Shown: positions 7,643 to 16,180 of the stretch, piece after piece
Numbering within the stretch: position 1 is the stretch's first letter
Layout: every line of letters begins with the position of its first letter
From: Minisyncoccota bacterium
GTDB lineage: Bacteria; Patescibacteriota; Minisyncoccia; Phycocordibacterales; UBA9973
Direction of reading: 5' to 3'
Length of the DNA: 35,744 bases
Assembly: GCA_016649835.1 (NCBI GenBank)
Contig: JAENWX010000003.1
Span: 1-35,744, forward strand
Position numbers and translations under genes: made by a program
The notes under the pieces: generated by a model
What the model was told of the DNA's origin: nothing
What the model saw: only the letters and a program-made list of their open reading frames with translations
The model's database searches: none

Positions 7643-8134
7643 TTATTCTGAGAAATTAACTACGACTTCACGTTCAACTGTTCTTAAATTAGTTTTATTA
7701 CAAATATTATATCCTTTTGCTGATATTCTTGTTTTTGTAATTTCATTTGGATAAACTCCTGTAATCGTTTTTGTAACATCTATTCTAAAACATGGATCAG
7801 TGGAGGTTCCATTTGCAAGAGTAGGATAAACAGTATAACCAGTTGGAGTAGTAGATACAACTAAATTTTCACCAGCACAAGTCCAATTACCAACAATAGC
7901 TCCATATACTCTGTCTGCATAAAGCCCACAATCTGAAGCTGAGTCGGCTTGATAAAAAGCAGTTTGTGAATCTTTTGCTAAAGAAGAAAGTACGAGTTGC
8001 TTATAAGCTGTGTTTGATAACCCAGCAGTAATAACAGAAATAGCGCTCACAATAACAACTGTAAATAAAATTGCGTATCCTTTTTGTTTATTAATTTTTA
8101 TAAAATTATTAATCATTTTATTTATATCTGCCAA
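7643..8134 (-). CDS. Type IV pilus minor pilin / PilX-like
   Basis: QKGYAILFTVVIVSAISVITAGLSNTAYKQLVLSSLAKDSQTAFYQADSASDCGLYA, in the pilin cluster. Confidence 0.7.
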   Translation of the reverse strand: MADINKMINNFIKINKQKGYAILFTVVIVSAISVITAGLSNTAYKQLVLSSLAKDSQTAFYQADSASDCGLYADRVYGAIVGNWTCAGENLVVSTTPTGYTVYPTLANGTSTDPCFRIDVTKTITGVYPNEITKTRISAKGYNICNKTNLRTVEREVVVNFSE

Positions 8135-8928
8135 TTCATAAGAGTTGTATCTAGCGACCTTGTTTTAGTTAAACCTCCATTTTTCCAAGAAACAGTAATG
8201 GTAACATTTACTCCATCATTGGCCACATTTGGAACCACTAATATTTGTCTCTTGAAACTAGTTTTCACTCCTCCAATAGAATTATAATTATAGAAAACAC
8301 CACCTGCAGAATCTGCATGATAATATAAAGCGCATTCTGTTGTAGGACATGCTCCGAGTGTTGCTCCTACGGTTTGGCCTATACCACTTGATACATCTAT
8401 ATAACATCCATTATATTGATTTGCTGTTGCATTACAAAGAGCATATTTTGCTACAAATGTATTCCATGGACCTACTACATCTACACCTGTCTGAAGAAAA
8501 ACACTAGAGTCTCTGTCATTTCTAATATAGTCTATTGCTTCTTGTAAAAGATAACTGGCAGTTATTTCATCTCTAGCATATCTTGCAGCAAACAAACTGT
8601 TTGCAACAACTGTCATAAGACTAACAATAGTAATTGTTAGGATTAAAACTGCAACCATTGTTTCAACGAGTGTAAACCCCCGACACCAAATTTTGTGTTG
8701 TGTTTTTGTTGCACTACTAATAAAAGTTTTAAAAATTGATTTATTACTATATTTAAGTTTATTAAGAAAACTGTCTAAAACACTGTGCGACGACACAAAA
8801 TTTGGGGGGGGGGTAAATCCTTTATTATTTTTTTTATAAATATTATTTATCATCCCATTAGAAGTAAATACTCGCAATCTACTTGTCAGATTTATTATAT
8901 TATTTATTTTTGTGTAAATTGTTTTCAT
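8122..8928 (-). CDS. PilV-like prepilin with a disrupted and restored GFT(L) processing site; start uncertain
   Basis: RGFTLVETMVAVLILTITIVSLMTVVANSLFAARYARDEITASYLLQEAIDYIRN; an upstream NKGFT is split off by an insertion. Confidence 0.75.
   Translation of the reverse strand: MKTIYTKINNIINLTSRLRVFTSNGMINNIYKKNNKGFTPPPNFVSSHSVLDSFLNKLKYSNKSIFKTFISSATKTQHKIWCRGFTLVETMVAVLILTITIVSLMTVVANSLFAARYARDEITASYLLQEAIDYIRNDRDSSVFLQTGVDVVGPWNTFVAKYALCNATANQYNGCYIDVSSGIGQTVGATLGACPTTECALYYHADSAGGVFYNYNSIGGVKTSFKRQILVVPNVANDGVNVTITVSWKNGGLTKTRSLDTTLMNWQI
8677..8812. mobile_element. MITE-like 136 bp insertion with inverted ends and apparent 5 bp target duplication (GTAAA)
   Basis: + strand ends ccccc-gacacc-aaattttgtgttg / cgacacaaaatttgggggggggg, flanked by gtaaa at 8672-8676 and 8813-8817. 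Confidence 0.65.
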
Positions 8929-8971
8929 AATTTATTTTTATTTACTTTATGATTGCGACTTCTAACGGGAT
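8852..8971 (-). repeat. Leader element copy A (terminal inverted repeats ATCCC[A/G]TTAGAAGT)
   Basis: Near-identical to 9561-9680. Confidence 0.85.
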
Positions 8972-8983
8972 AGGTATATTTAT

Positions 8984-9637
8984 TTAAAAATTGCGCTGTG
9001 AAGCTAAAGTTTGAATAGAAAAACTTGATGGAATTCCTTTTACCAGAACTGAGCCTTTCATTATTATATATACGCTTGCTTGTTTAGTATCATTAGGAGT
9101 AGAACCATTTACAATAAATTTCAACTCATCTATTCTTACATCTGGTGAAACAATAGGGACGCATACGTTCCCTTCTCCGCAACGCTCAATAGAAGTACCA
9201 CTTGCAGACCTTTTATATGCGATCTTGTTTGTAGCAGTAGGATCTTGCGGTCTGAATGCTATCAAAGTACCAGGTGATGTGCTCGTGCAATCTTTAACAT
9301 CTGTTAAATTACTCAAGTTAACAGTATCTTCTGCAAGAACACAATAATAGTTGGTTCCCATACGTATAGAACGAGTCATACTTTCCATTGCAAAGTTTAC
9401 GTTGTCCATAGCAAAACGTAGAGCTCTGGAAGTTTTGGATGCATCAAGTAAAGTAAAAAGAGAACCCATTGAGGCAAGCATTATAACAACAAAGATAGAG
9501 GTGGCTACCATTAATTCAACGAGTGTGAAGCCTTTATTTATTTTTCTATTTTTTGTAATCATCCCATTAGAAGTAACCGCTCGCAATCTACTTGTCAGAT
9601 TTATTATATTATTTATTTTTGTGTAAATTGTTTTCAT
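8984..9637 (-). CDS. PilW-like prepilin (start may be the internal Met, MITKNRKINKGFTLVE)
   Basis: KGFTLVELMVATSIFVVIMLASMGSLFTLLDASKTSRALRFAMDNVNFAMESMTRSIRMG. Confidence 0.8.
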   Translation of the reverse strand: MKTIYTKINNIINLTSRLRAVTSNGMITKNRKINKGFTLVELMVATSIFVVIMLASMGSLFTLLDASKTSRALRFAMDNVNFAMESMTRSIRMGTNYYCVLAEDTVNLSNLTDVKDCTSTSPGTLIAFRPQDPTATNKIAYKRSASGTSIERCGEGNVCVPIVSPDVRIDELKFIVNGSTPNDTKQASVYIIMKGSVLVKGIPSSFSIQTLASQRNF

Positions 9638-9680
9638 AATTTATTTTTATTTACTTTATGATTGCGACTTCTAACGGGAC
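9561..9680 (-). repeat. Leader element copy B
   Basis: Near-identical to 8852-8971; inverted ends. Confidence 0.85.
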
Positions 9681-9687
9681 GGGTATA

Positions 9688-10359
9688 TTAATTTGAAACA
9701 CTTATTTGACCATTGTTTGAGATAGTTACTGTTTTTGTGGTTACAGGAATTTCGCTAGTTGCTAATATTATTTGTATATATGATATGCCTTCCATAGCAT
9801 CACAGCTGGTATTGGTCACAGCACTTTTATAACAAAAAACTGGCTCTGGGTTTGGGCGTTTAAAAACTATATCCAAAGTCCCAGTTGCGGGTAGTGTCTT
9901 ATCAACAAGATAACCTCCTACATAATATTTTATTCCTAATATTTTATCTGTACTTGCTATATTTAAAACCTCAAGACATTCACTTCCGGTAGTAGGAGCT
10001 CCACAAACTGTATTATAATCATACATTTTATTTTGGACCACATCCATATCTGCAAATAAAATAAATGCTTTATTAGTGCCAGAGTAGGTACCAACAGGTA
10101 GAGGATTTACAGTGAAATGAACTCCGTAACCAACATCAAAAACTGAGTCAGTACTATGAACTCCAATGGCGTAGCCTTGAGCTTTTCTGACTGATAAAGC
10201 AATATCATCGGCTAGGTTTTGGATAGATAAAGAGGATCGGAATTTACCATAGTCAAAAATAGTTATCCCCGAGATAATCACGAAAATGAAAATCACAACC
10301 AAGAGTTCAACTAGGGTTACTCCTTTATTATATTTTATTTTGTGAAAATTTTTAAACAT
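9688..10359 (-). CDS. GspH/FimT-like pseudopilin
   Basis: NKGVTLVELLVVIFIFVIISGITIFDYGKFRSSLSIQNLADDIALSVRKAQGYAIG. Confidence 0.85.
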   Translation of the reverse strand: MFKNFHKIKYNKGVTLVELLVVIFIFVIISGITIFDYGKFRSSLSIQNLADDIALSVRKAQGYAIGVHSTDSVFDVGYGVHFTVNPLPVGTYSGTNKAFILFADMDVVQNKMYDYNTVCGAPTTGSECLEVLNIASTDKILGIKYYVGGYLVDKTLPATGTLDIVFKRPNPEPVFCYKSAVTNTSCDAMEGISYIQIILATSEIPVTTKTVTISNNGQISVSN

Positions 10360-10377
10360 TATATTAGTATCTAATAA

Positions 10378-11190
10378 TTATATACTAAATAATCTAATTA
10401 AAGAAAAGATATCTAAATTAAATATGAAAACAATAAGGGCGCTAACTATCAGAAATGGAGCAAAAGGTATTTCTGACTTCATATTTAGCTTATTTCTGGA
10501 TAAAAACATCGCTGTTAAGCTTATAATAGTACCTATCCAAAATGATAGTATTACCATAGCAATACCAGCGTATAGTCCTAGCAACCATCCAATACCCAAC
10601 ACCAGCTTCCCATCACCAAGACCCATAAGTCTTCCTTTTGAAAACAACCAAAGTAGTGCAAATGGTAGAGCAAGCACAGGACCAGCAAGCAATGCGGAAG
10701 TAGATGGCATTACAAATAAAGAACCAAAAGGTAGCGGATTTATAAATGTTGAAATAAGTGAAACAACTATAAAAATAAAAACAAGTTTGTCTGGGATTAT
10801 TTTGTGGCGTAAGTCGTAAACTGATATCACTATAAGTAGTGAAAAGATAAACATATACGACACAATAAAGAAAAGATATATATTACTTGAAAAATATAAA
10901 ATGGGCATAAACTTATATGCGATGAGCGCAAAAACAATACCAGAAATAACTTCTACGAGAGGATATTGGTGAGATATTTTACTTGCGCAACGACGGCACT
11001 TGCCTGACTGAATTAGAAAACTAAGAACTGGAATAAGTTCGTACCATCTGAGGTGCTTGTTGCAAGTCATACAAATAGACCTACCCCTAACGATAGTCAT
11101 ACCTGTATTAAATCTATAAATAACTACATTTAAAAAACTTCCGATAATTGTGCCCATTAAAAAAATAAAAATAAATATAAGTATGTACAT
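10378..11190 (-). CDS. pilD: Prepilin peptidase
   Basis: GSFLNVVIYRF, CxxC pairs (SICMTCNKHLRWYELIPVLSFLIQSGKCRRC), MGLGDGKLVLGIGWLLG. Confidence 0.95.
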   Translation of the reverse strand: MYILIFIFIFLMGTIIGSFLNVVIYRFNTGMTIVRGRSICMTCNKHLRWYELIPVLSFLIQSGKCRRCASKISHQYPLVEVISGIVFALIAYKFMPILYFSSNIYLFFIVSYMFIFSLLIVISVYDLRHKIIPDKLVFIFIVVSLISTFINPLPFGSLFVMPSTSALLAGPVLALPFALLWLFSKGRLMGLGDGKLVLGIGWLLGLYAGIAMVILSFWIGTIISLTAMFLSRNKLNMKSEIPFAPFLIVSALIVFIFNLDIFSLIRLFSI

Positions 11191-11295
11191 GAATATAGTA
11201 TAACATTCTGTGGAGAATTTTGGTATAGGGGAAACTTAATTAAAATTAACTTAATTTTTAAATAACAAAATGCACTACAGAATAAATTGAGACAA

Positions 11296-11335
11296 ATAAA
11301 AAACACTCCGAATAAATTCGGAGTGTTTTTTATTT
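11296..11335 (-). terminator. Terminator
   Basis: aaaaaacactccgaataaattcggagtgtttttt. Confidence 0.85.
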
Positions 11336-11346
11336 GATTAAATTAA

Positions 11347-11847
11347 TTATTCTACACAATTACCTGCTGCATTTATTTCTGCAGTAATAGCTGTTTGTCC
11401 GCCGTCAGCAACAGTAACCTCTTTAGATTTACCTGTATTATCAACACACCATGCTTTTGTTGAACTAGATTTTAACCCAGCCACTATAGCCCAAGTTGCC
11501 TGATTGGCACTTGAAGAACACGCAGCCAATACTCCTTGACCTATAGTGGCAGTAATAGCAGCTTGTACATTGGCGTTACCAAATATTGTACCTGCTGTAG
11601 TAGGACATACACCTGCAGTTACAGCTGTAGCAGCACATGCTACTGCTCCATCACTACTATAACAACCCTTATCTGTAAAAATAAGTTCTCCTTGCGCACG
11701 CATGTTTCCTAAATTTGACTTAATAGCAGCATCTGCTCCTTTAGCACGAGCTGTGTTAAGTGAGGCTAAAACAACTGAAGATAATATACCGATGATTGCG
11801 ATAACAACTAGCAATTCGATTAATGTAAAACCTTGATTTTTTTTCAT
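11347..11847 (-). CDS. Type IV major pilin-like protein 1
   Basis: KNQGFTLIELLVVIAIIGILSSVVLASLNTARAKGADAAIKS. Confidence 0.93.
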   Translation of the reverse strand: MKKNQGFTLIELLVVIAIIGILSSVVLASLNTARAKGADAAIKSNLGNMRAQGELIFTDKGCYSSDGAVACAATAVTAGVCPTTAGTIFGNANVQAAITATIGQGVLAACSSSANQATWAIVAGLKSSSTKAWCVDNTGKSKEVTVADGGQTAITAEINAAGNCVE

Positions 11848-11871
11848 AATAATTTTTATCTTTAATAATAT

Positions 11872-11887
11872 GTCTTTCTCGAAAGAC
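11872..11887 (-). promoter_or_regulatory. Conserved 5' UTR hairpin of pilin genes
   Basis: gtctttctcgaaagac. Confidence 0.6.
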
Positions 11888-11920
11888 GCGACTTTGCTTT
11901 TAAATTATATCATACAATAA

Positions 11921-11953
11921 CAAAAAAACTATCTTTTAAGATAGTTTTTTTGT
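11921..11953 (-). terminator. Terminator
   Basis: aaaaaaactatcttttaagatagttttttt. Confidence 0.8.
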
Positions 11954-11966
11954 ATAAAAATTTATA

Positions 11967-12437
11967 TTAACACGCCACACCTGTTGTTGTTGCTGCCGCT
12001 TTTCCTCCGGAAAAACCAGTTGAATCTACACACCAGTGAGAGAAACTACCGTCAGCAACTTTTAATGGAACAGAAACTACCCAAGCAGAAGAAGAACCTA
12101 TAGATGAGCCACAAAATCCTGCAGCACCTCCAGCAGAAACAGCAGACGCAACTTGCGCAACTATATTTTTTTCTCCTTTTGTACCCGCTGGATCAAAAAG
12201 TGAACCCGCAGCTCCAGTACAACTAGATGCATTGGCAACAGTTCCGTATGCACTTCCAACCGTATCATAAACCATCTCAGCCTGAGCACGAATATTTGCT
12301 AAGTTTGATTTAATTGCAGCGTTAGCTCCTTTAGAACGTGCTGTATTTAGTGATGCCAAAACAACTGAAGATAATATACCAATAATAGCAATAACAACTA
12401 ACAGTTCGATAAGAGTGAAACCTTTATTTTTATTCAT
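11967..12437 (-). CDS. Type IV major pilin-like protein 2
   Basis: NKNKGFTLIELLVVIAIIGILSSVVLASLNTARSKGANAAIKSNLANIRAQAE. Confidence 0.93.
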   Translation of the reverse strand: MNKNKGFTLIELLVVIAIIGILSSVVLASLNTARSKGANAAIKSNLANIRAQAEMVYDTVGSAYGTVANASSCTGAAGSLFDPAGTKGEKNIVAQVASAVSAGGAAGFCGSSIGSSSAWVVSVPLKVADGSFSHWCVDSTGFSGGKAAATTTGVAC

Positions 12438-12462
12438 AATAATTTTTTAACTTTCATAATAT

Positions 12463-12478
12463 GTCTTTTTCGAAAGAC
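12463..12478 (-). promoter_or_regulatory. Conserved 5' UTR hairpin of pilin genes
   Basis: gtctttttcgaaagac. Confidence 0.6.
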
Positions 12479-12543
12479 ATGACACTGCTTTTAATATTTT
12501 CATTATATCATATACAAATTAAATGTATACAATGTTTAAATCA

Positions 12544-12573
12544 AAAAACACCCCAATATTATTGGGGTGTTTT
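12544..12573 (-). terminator. Terminator
   Basis: aaaacaccccaatattattggggtgtttt. Confidence 0.85.
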
Positions 12574-12590
12574 AAAAATATATTAATATA

Positions 12591-13001
12591 TTAACAAACT
12601 AGGTCCGTTGTAGCAGTTAGGGATGTTCCTGTATTTACTTTTGCTGCTCCTGTTGAATCAACACAGTAGAAGCTAGTGCTTGCTTTAAGCTGTGCTTCAA
12701 GTCCCCATGCTGCTGCAGTATCAACACATTTTACATTTGTTCCTCCAGCTGTTCCTGCTCCTGTAACCATAGCAGGAATACCTGTTGTTGCTGTTGTACA
12801 AACGCTTAAGTAACTTGAGGAATTACCATCATAGTATAATTCTGCCTGTGCTCTAGCGTTATTTATAGTTGACTTTATTGCAGCATCTGCGCCCTTGGAA
12901 CGAGCTGTGTTTAGAGAAGCCAAAACAACTGATGATAATATACCTATGATTGCAATAACAACCAATAATTCTATAAGAGTGAAACCTTTATTTTTATTCA
13001 T
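12591..13001 (-). CDS. Type IV major pilin-like protein 3
   Basis: NKNKGFTLIELLVVIAIIGILSSVVLASLNTARSKGADAAIKSTINNARAQAELYYD. Confidence 0.93.
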   Translation of the reverse strand: MNKNKGFTLIELLVVIAIIGILSSVVLASLNTARSKGADAAIKSTINNARAQAELYYDGNSSSYLSVCTTATTGIPAMVTGAGTAGGTNVKCVDTAAAWGLEAQLKASTSFYCVDSTGAAKVNTGTSLTATTDLVC

Positions 13002-13023
13002 AATAATTTAACTTTAATAATTT

Positions 13024-13039
13024 GTCTTTTTCGAAAGAC
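13024..13039 (-). promoter_or_regulatory. Conserved 5' UTR hairpin of pilin genes
   Basis: gtctttttcgaaagac. Confidence 0.6.
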
Positions 13040-13122
13040 TCGACTGCTTTTAATAATCTCTATACATTATATCACATAATTAATTAAACAATGCAATATA
13101 TTATTGTTGCGGATATCTGCTT

Positions 13123-14331
13123 CTAGCTGATACCTCCAGCAATATCATAAATAGGCATCAAAATAGCTGCAAGCAGTATACCGACACCCAAACCTAGCAT
13201 TATAATCATAATAGGCTCGATTAAACTCACCATTGTATCGACTGCATCGTTTACTTCTCGAGTATAGAAATGCCCAAGAGTTTTTAAGATGTTTCCAATA
13301 GAACCTGTTTCCTCTCCAACACGAATCATACCAGACATAATAGTTGGGATTTCGGTATGTTTAGAAAATGCATCTGAAAGAGAGCTCCCCCCCTTCACAG
13401 CTTCTGCTACATCTTTCAAGATATTTTCATAAACCAAGTTTCCTGTGACCGCACTTGTGAGCTCTATGGCACGAACGATAGGAATACTGGATGAAAGCAT
13501 TGTATCCATGTTGTCAGAAATACGAGCTAGATATAATTTGGAATATATGTTTTTGAAAACTGGAACTGAAATTTTTAATCTATCAAAATATAACTTTCCT
13601 GCAGTGGAACGAGAGAATCGTGCTAAATAAATCATTAAAAGTACTAAACCAATAAGCAAAAAGGCTCCATAATTTATTAGAAAATCACTGAACCCCATTA
13701 TTATCTTTGTGAAGAATGGAATAGCCATTCCTGACTCTTTAATAATAACTGTAAGTTTTGGAATAATGAAAACGAACATCATTCCCATAACAATAACGAA
13801 AACTCCAATAACGAAACCCGGATATATAAGAGCGTTTTTGGTTTTAGAAGAAAGCTGGTACTGACGGTCGAGATAATCTGCTAAATAAGAAAAAGTCTGC
13901 GTGAGCTTACCTGACTCTTCCCCTGACTTGACCATGTTTACATAAAAATCTGAAAATACTTTTGGGTGTTTGGATAGGGCGACAGAAATATACACCCCGG
14001 ATTTAATATCTTCGGAAACCTCACTCAAAATATGAGATAATTCTTGGTTCTCTGTATTTTCAGAAAGAAGATTGAACGCTTTTAGAGCAGCAACTTGTGA
14101 CTCGAACAAAGTGGACATCTGTCGTGACATTATCACGATATCTTTCATGGGAACAGAACCTGTAAAGAAAGCTCTCTCAAAAATACTTTTTTTAACAACA
14201 CTTTCGTTGATACTAGAAAGAATTAAACCACGGCGCTGAATAGCTGCTATGGCTAAATCCCTGGAGCCCGTTTCAATGGAACCAGTTTTTTTCTCCCCTG
14301 TGCTAGTTATTGCTTCGTAATTAAATATCAT
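13123..14331 (-). CDS. pilC: Type II secretion F / PilC family inner-membrane platform protein
   Basis: MIFNYEAITSTGEKKTGSIE; duplicated T2SSF-like domains; GMIRVGEETGSIGNILKTLGHFYTREV. Confidence 0.95.
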   Translation of the reverse strand: MIFNYEAITSTGEKKTGSIETGSRDLAIAAIQRRGLILSSINESVVKKSIFERAFFTGSVPMKDIVIMSRQMSTLFESQVAALKAFNLLSENTENQELSHILSEVSEDIKSGVYISVALSKHPKVFSDFYVNMVKSGEESGKLTQTFSYLADYLDRQYQLSSKTKNALIYPGFVIGVFVIVMGMMFVFIIPKLTVIIKESGMAIPFFTKIIMGFSDFLINYGAFLLIGLVLLMIYLARFSRSTAGKLYFDRLKISVPVFKNIYSKLYLARISDNMDTMLSSSIPIVRAIELTSAVTGNLVYENILKDVAEAVKGGSSLSDAFSKHTEIPTIMSGMIRVGEETGSIGNILKTLGHFYTREVNDAVDTMVSLIEPIMIIMLGLGVGILLAAILMPIYDIAGGIS

Positions 14332-14334
14332 ATA

Positions 14335-15396
14335 TTAAAACATTTGCTCTAAGGCCTTAGGGTTAATAGAATATTCATAAGCTATATCTAAGCTTATTTC
14401 ACCTCGTTGTACTAAGTCGATAAGACTTCTGTTCATGTCTATCATGCCTTCATGGGAAGAAGTTTCAATAACGGTATCAATCTCGTGGGTTCTTTTTTCG
14501 CGAATAAGATTGGCAACGGCTTTGTTGTTTATGAGAAGCTCATATGCTGGAATACGTCCACCAGAAATTCGAGGAATCAGACGCTGTGAAAATATACCTA
14601 GCAAACTAGAAGCCAATTGTAATCTGATTTGGCCTTGCTGTGATGCTGAGAATGAGTCAATAATACGGTCGATAGTTTGTGAAGCATTATTTGTATGAAG
14701 TGTTGATAAAACCAAGTGCCCTGTCTCTGCGGCAGTAACTGCAGCTGAAATAGTATCTGCATCACGCATTTCTCCAATAAGAAGAACGTTTGCATCTTCA
14801 CGAAAAGCGGCTTTTAATGCTCCAACGAAATCTTCAGTATCTACTCCTATTTCTCTTTGGTCAATAATAGACCTTTCTGGTTGGTATATAAATTCGATAG
14901 GGTCTTCTATGGTAATAATATGAGCTGCTGTTTCAGCATTTATCATATTTATCATAGTAGATAATGTTGTGGACTTACCTTGCCCCACTGGACCTACAAC
15001 CAAGAAAAATCCTTGTTTTTTTCTAGAAAAATCTTTAAGAATTAAAGGAAGGTTTAGCTCTTCAAAAGATTTAGGTTTTGGAACTAGACGAATAGCGATA
15101 CATATCATACCGCGTTGGAAAAATGCATTTCCGCGTAGTTGAACCTTGCCGTCGTTTAGATTTGCGGAAAAGTCGGAACTTTTTGTTTCTACAAATTTCT
15201 TGTATCTCTCGGGATTAATAAATGTACCTAAAATACCTAGCATGTCTGCATCGGTCATGACATTACTGTTTACAAGAAAAACAAGCTGTCCGTTTATTCT
15301 AATGGCGGGCTTGCGACCAACACCCAAGTGAAGGTCTGAACCATCTTGGTCTATTAGATTTTGTATTAAACCATGAACGAAATTTTTGTAATCCAT
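14335..15396 (-). CDS. pilT: Twitching motility ATPase PilT
   Basis: Walker A-like GPVGQGKSTTL; AFREDANVLLIGEMRDADTISAAVTAAETGHLVLSTLHTNNASQTIDRIID. Confidence 0.95.
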   Translation of the reverse strand: MDYKNFVHGLIQNLIDQDGSDLHLGVGRKPAIRINGQLVFLVNSNVMTDADMLGILGTFINPERYKKFVETKSSDFSANLNDGKVQLRGNAFFQRGMICIAIRLVPKPKSFEELNLPLILKDFSRKKQGFFLVVGPVGQGKSTTLSTMINMINAETAAHIITIEDPIEFIYQPERSIIDQREIGVDTEDFVGALKAAFREDANVLLIGEMRDADTISAAVTAAETGHLVLSTLHTNNASQTIDRIIDSFSASQQGQIRLQLASSLLGIFSQRLIPRISGGRIPAYELLINNKAVANLIREKRTHEIDTVIETSSHEGMIDMNRSLIDLVQRGEISLDIAYEYSINPKALEQMF

Positions 15397-15402
15397 AAAA
15401 TA

Positions 15403-15801
15403 TTATTGTTGTTTATTTGAATCATTAATTATTTTAACTACTTTTTCTATAACTTCACTTGGTATGCAAGAGGCCTTTATAATATAACCCGCTGCTCCTA
15501 GTGCATTTGCGCGAGTAACATCTGATGGCTGACCTCTATTTGAAAGAAATATTGTTTTTGCTTTTGGTGCTAAATTTTCTTCTTTTATTTTCTCATATAA
15601 TTCAAACCCATCCATTTCGGGCATCATTATATCTAAGAGAATAATATCAGGAGAAAGCCCACCACGTAATTTTTCTAATGCTAAAGCTGAACCCAGAGAA
15701 GTAGAAACATCAAAATTTGATTTGATAAATTTTAATGCATACATATCAAGAAGGAAACTATCGTCGTCCACAATTAAAATGTTTTTCATTTCTGCTTCCA
15801 T
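15403..15801 (-). CDS. CheY-like response regulator
   Basis: MKNILIVDDDSFLLDMYALKF...DIILLDIMMPEMDGFELYEKIKEE; start set at MEAEMKN, excluding repeat-encoded N-terminal extension. Confidence 0.9.
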   Translation of the reverse strand: MEAEMKNILIVDDDSFLLDMYALKFIKSNFDVSTSLGSALALEKLRGGLSPDIILLDIMMPEMDGFELYEKIKEENLAPKAKTIFLSNRGQPSDVTRANALGAAGYIIKASCIPSEVIEKVVKIINDSNKQQ

Positions 15802-15810
15802 ATGTTTTAT

Positions 15811-16143
15811 TATAACAATAAGTGAGGAGCATATGCAAATAAAGTAATCTTTGATTTGCATAATGTCCGAACGCCGTTGTTCTATCGTAATCGATATAAC
15901 AACAAACGAGGAGCGTATGCAAATAAATACCAATTTATTTGCATCACGTCCGAGAGCCGTTGTTCTATCGTAATCGATATAACAATAAGTGAGGAGCATA
16001 AGCAAATGAATACCAATTTATTTGCTTAATGTCCGAACGCCATTGTTCTATAGTAATCTATATAACAACAAGTGAGGAGCATATGCAAATGAATTAATAT
16101 TTATTTGCATAATGTCCGAACGCCGTTGTTCTATCGTAATCGA
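15811..16143 (-). repeat. Four tandem 83-84 bp units, each with two hairpins
   Basis: Units at 15811-15894, 15895-15977, 15978-16060, 16061-16143; consensus tataacaacaagtgaggagcatatgcaaat...atttgcataatgtccgaacgccgttgttctatcgtaatcga. Confidence 0.93.
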
Positions 16144-16180
16144 TATAATACAAATATAAATGTTTTGCTACGTATTAAAA

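Noticed and set aside
15811-16143. Possible CRISPR array
   Set aside because: The whole 83-84 bp unit is repeated with no unique spacers, and no cas1 or effector genes are present. The N-terminal part of ORF 15403-16005 encoded here is also an artefact of the repeats.
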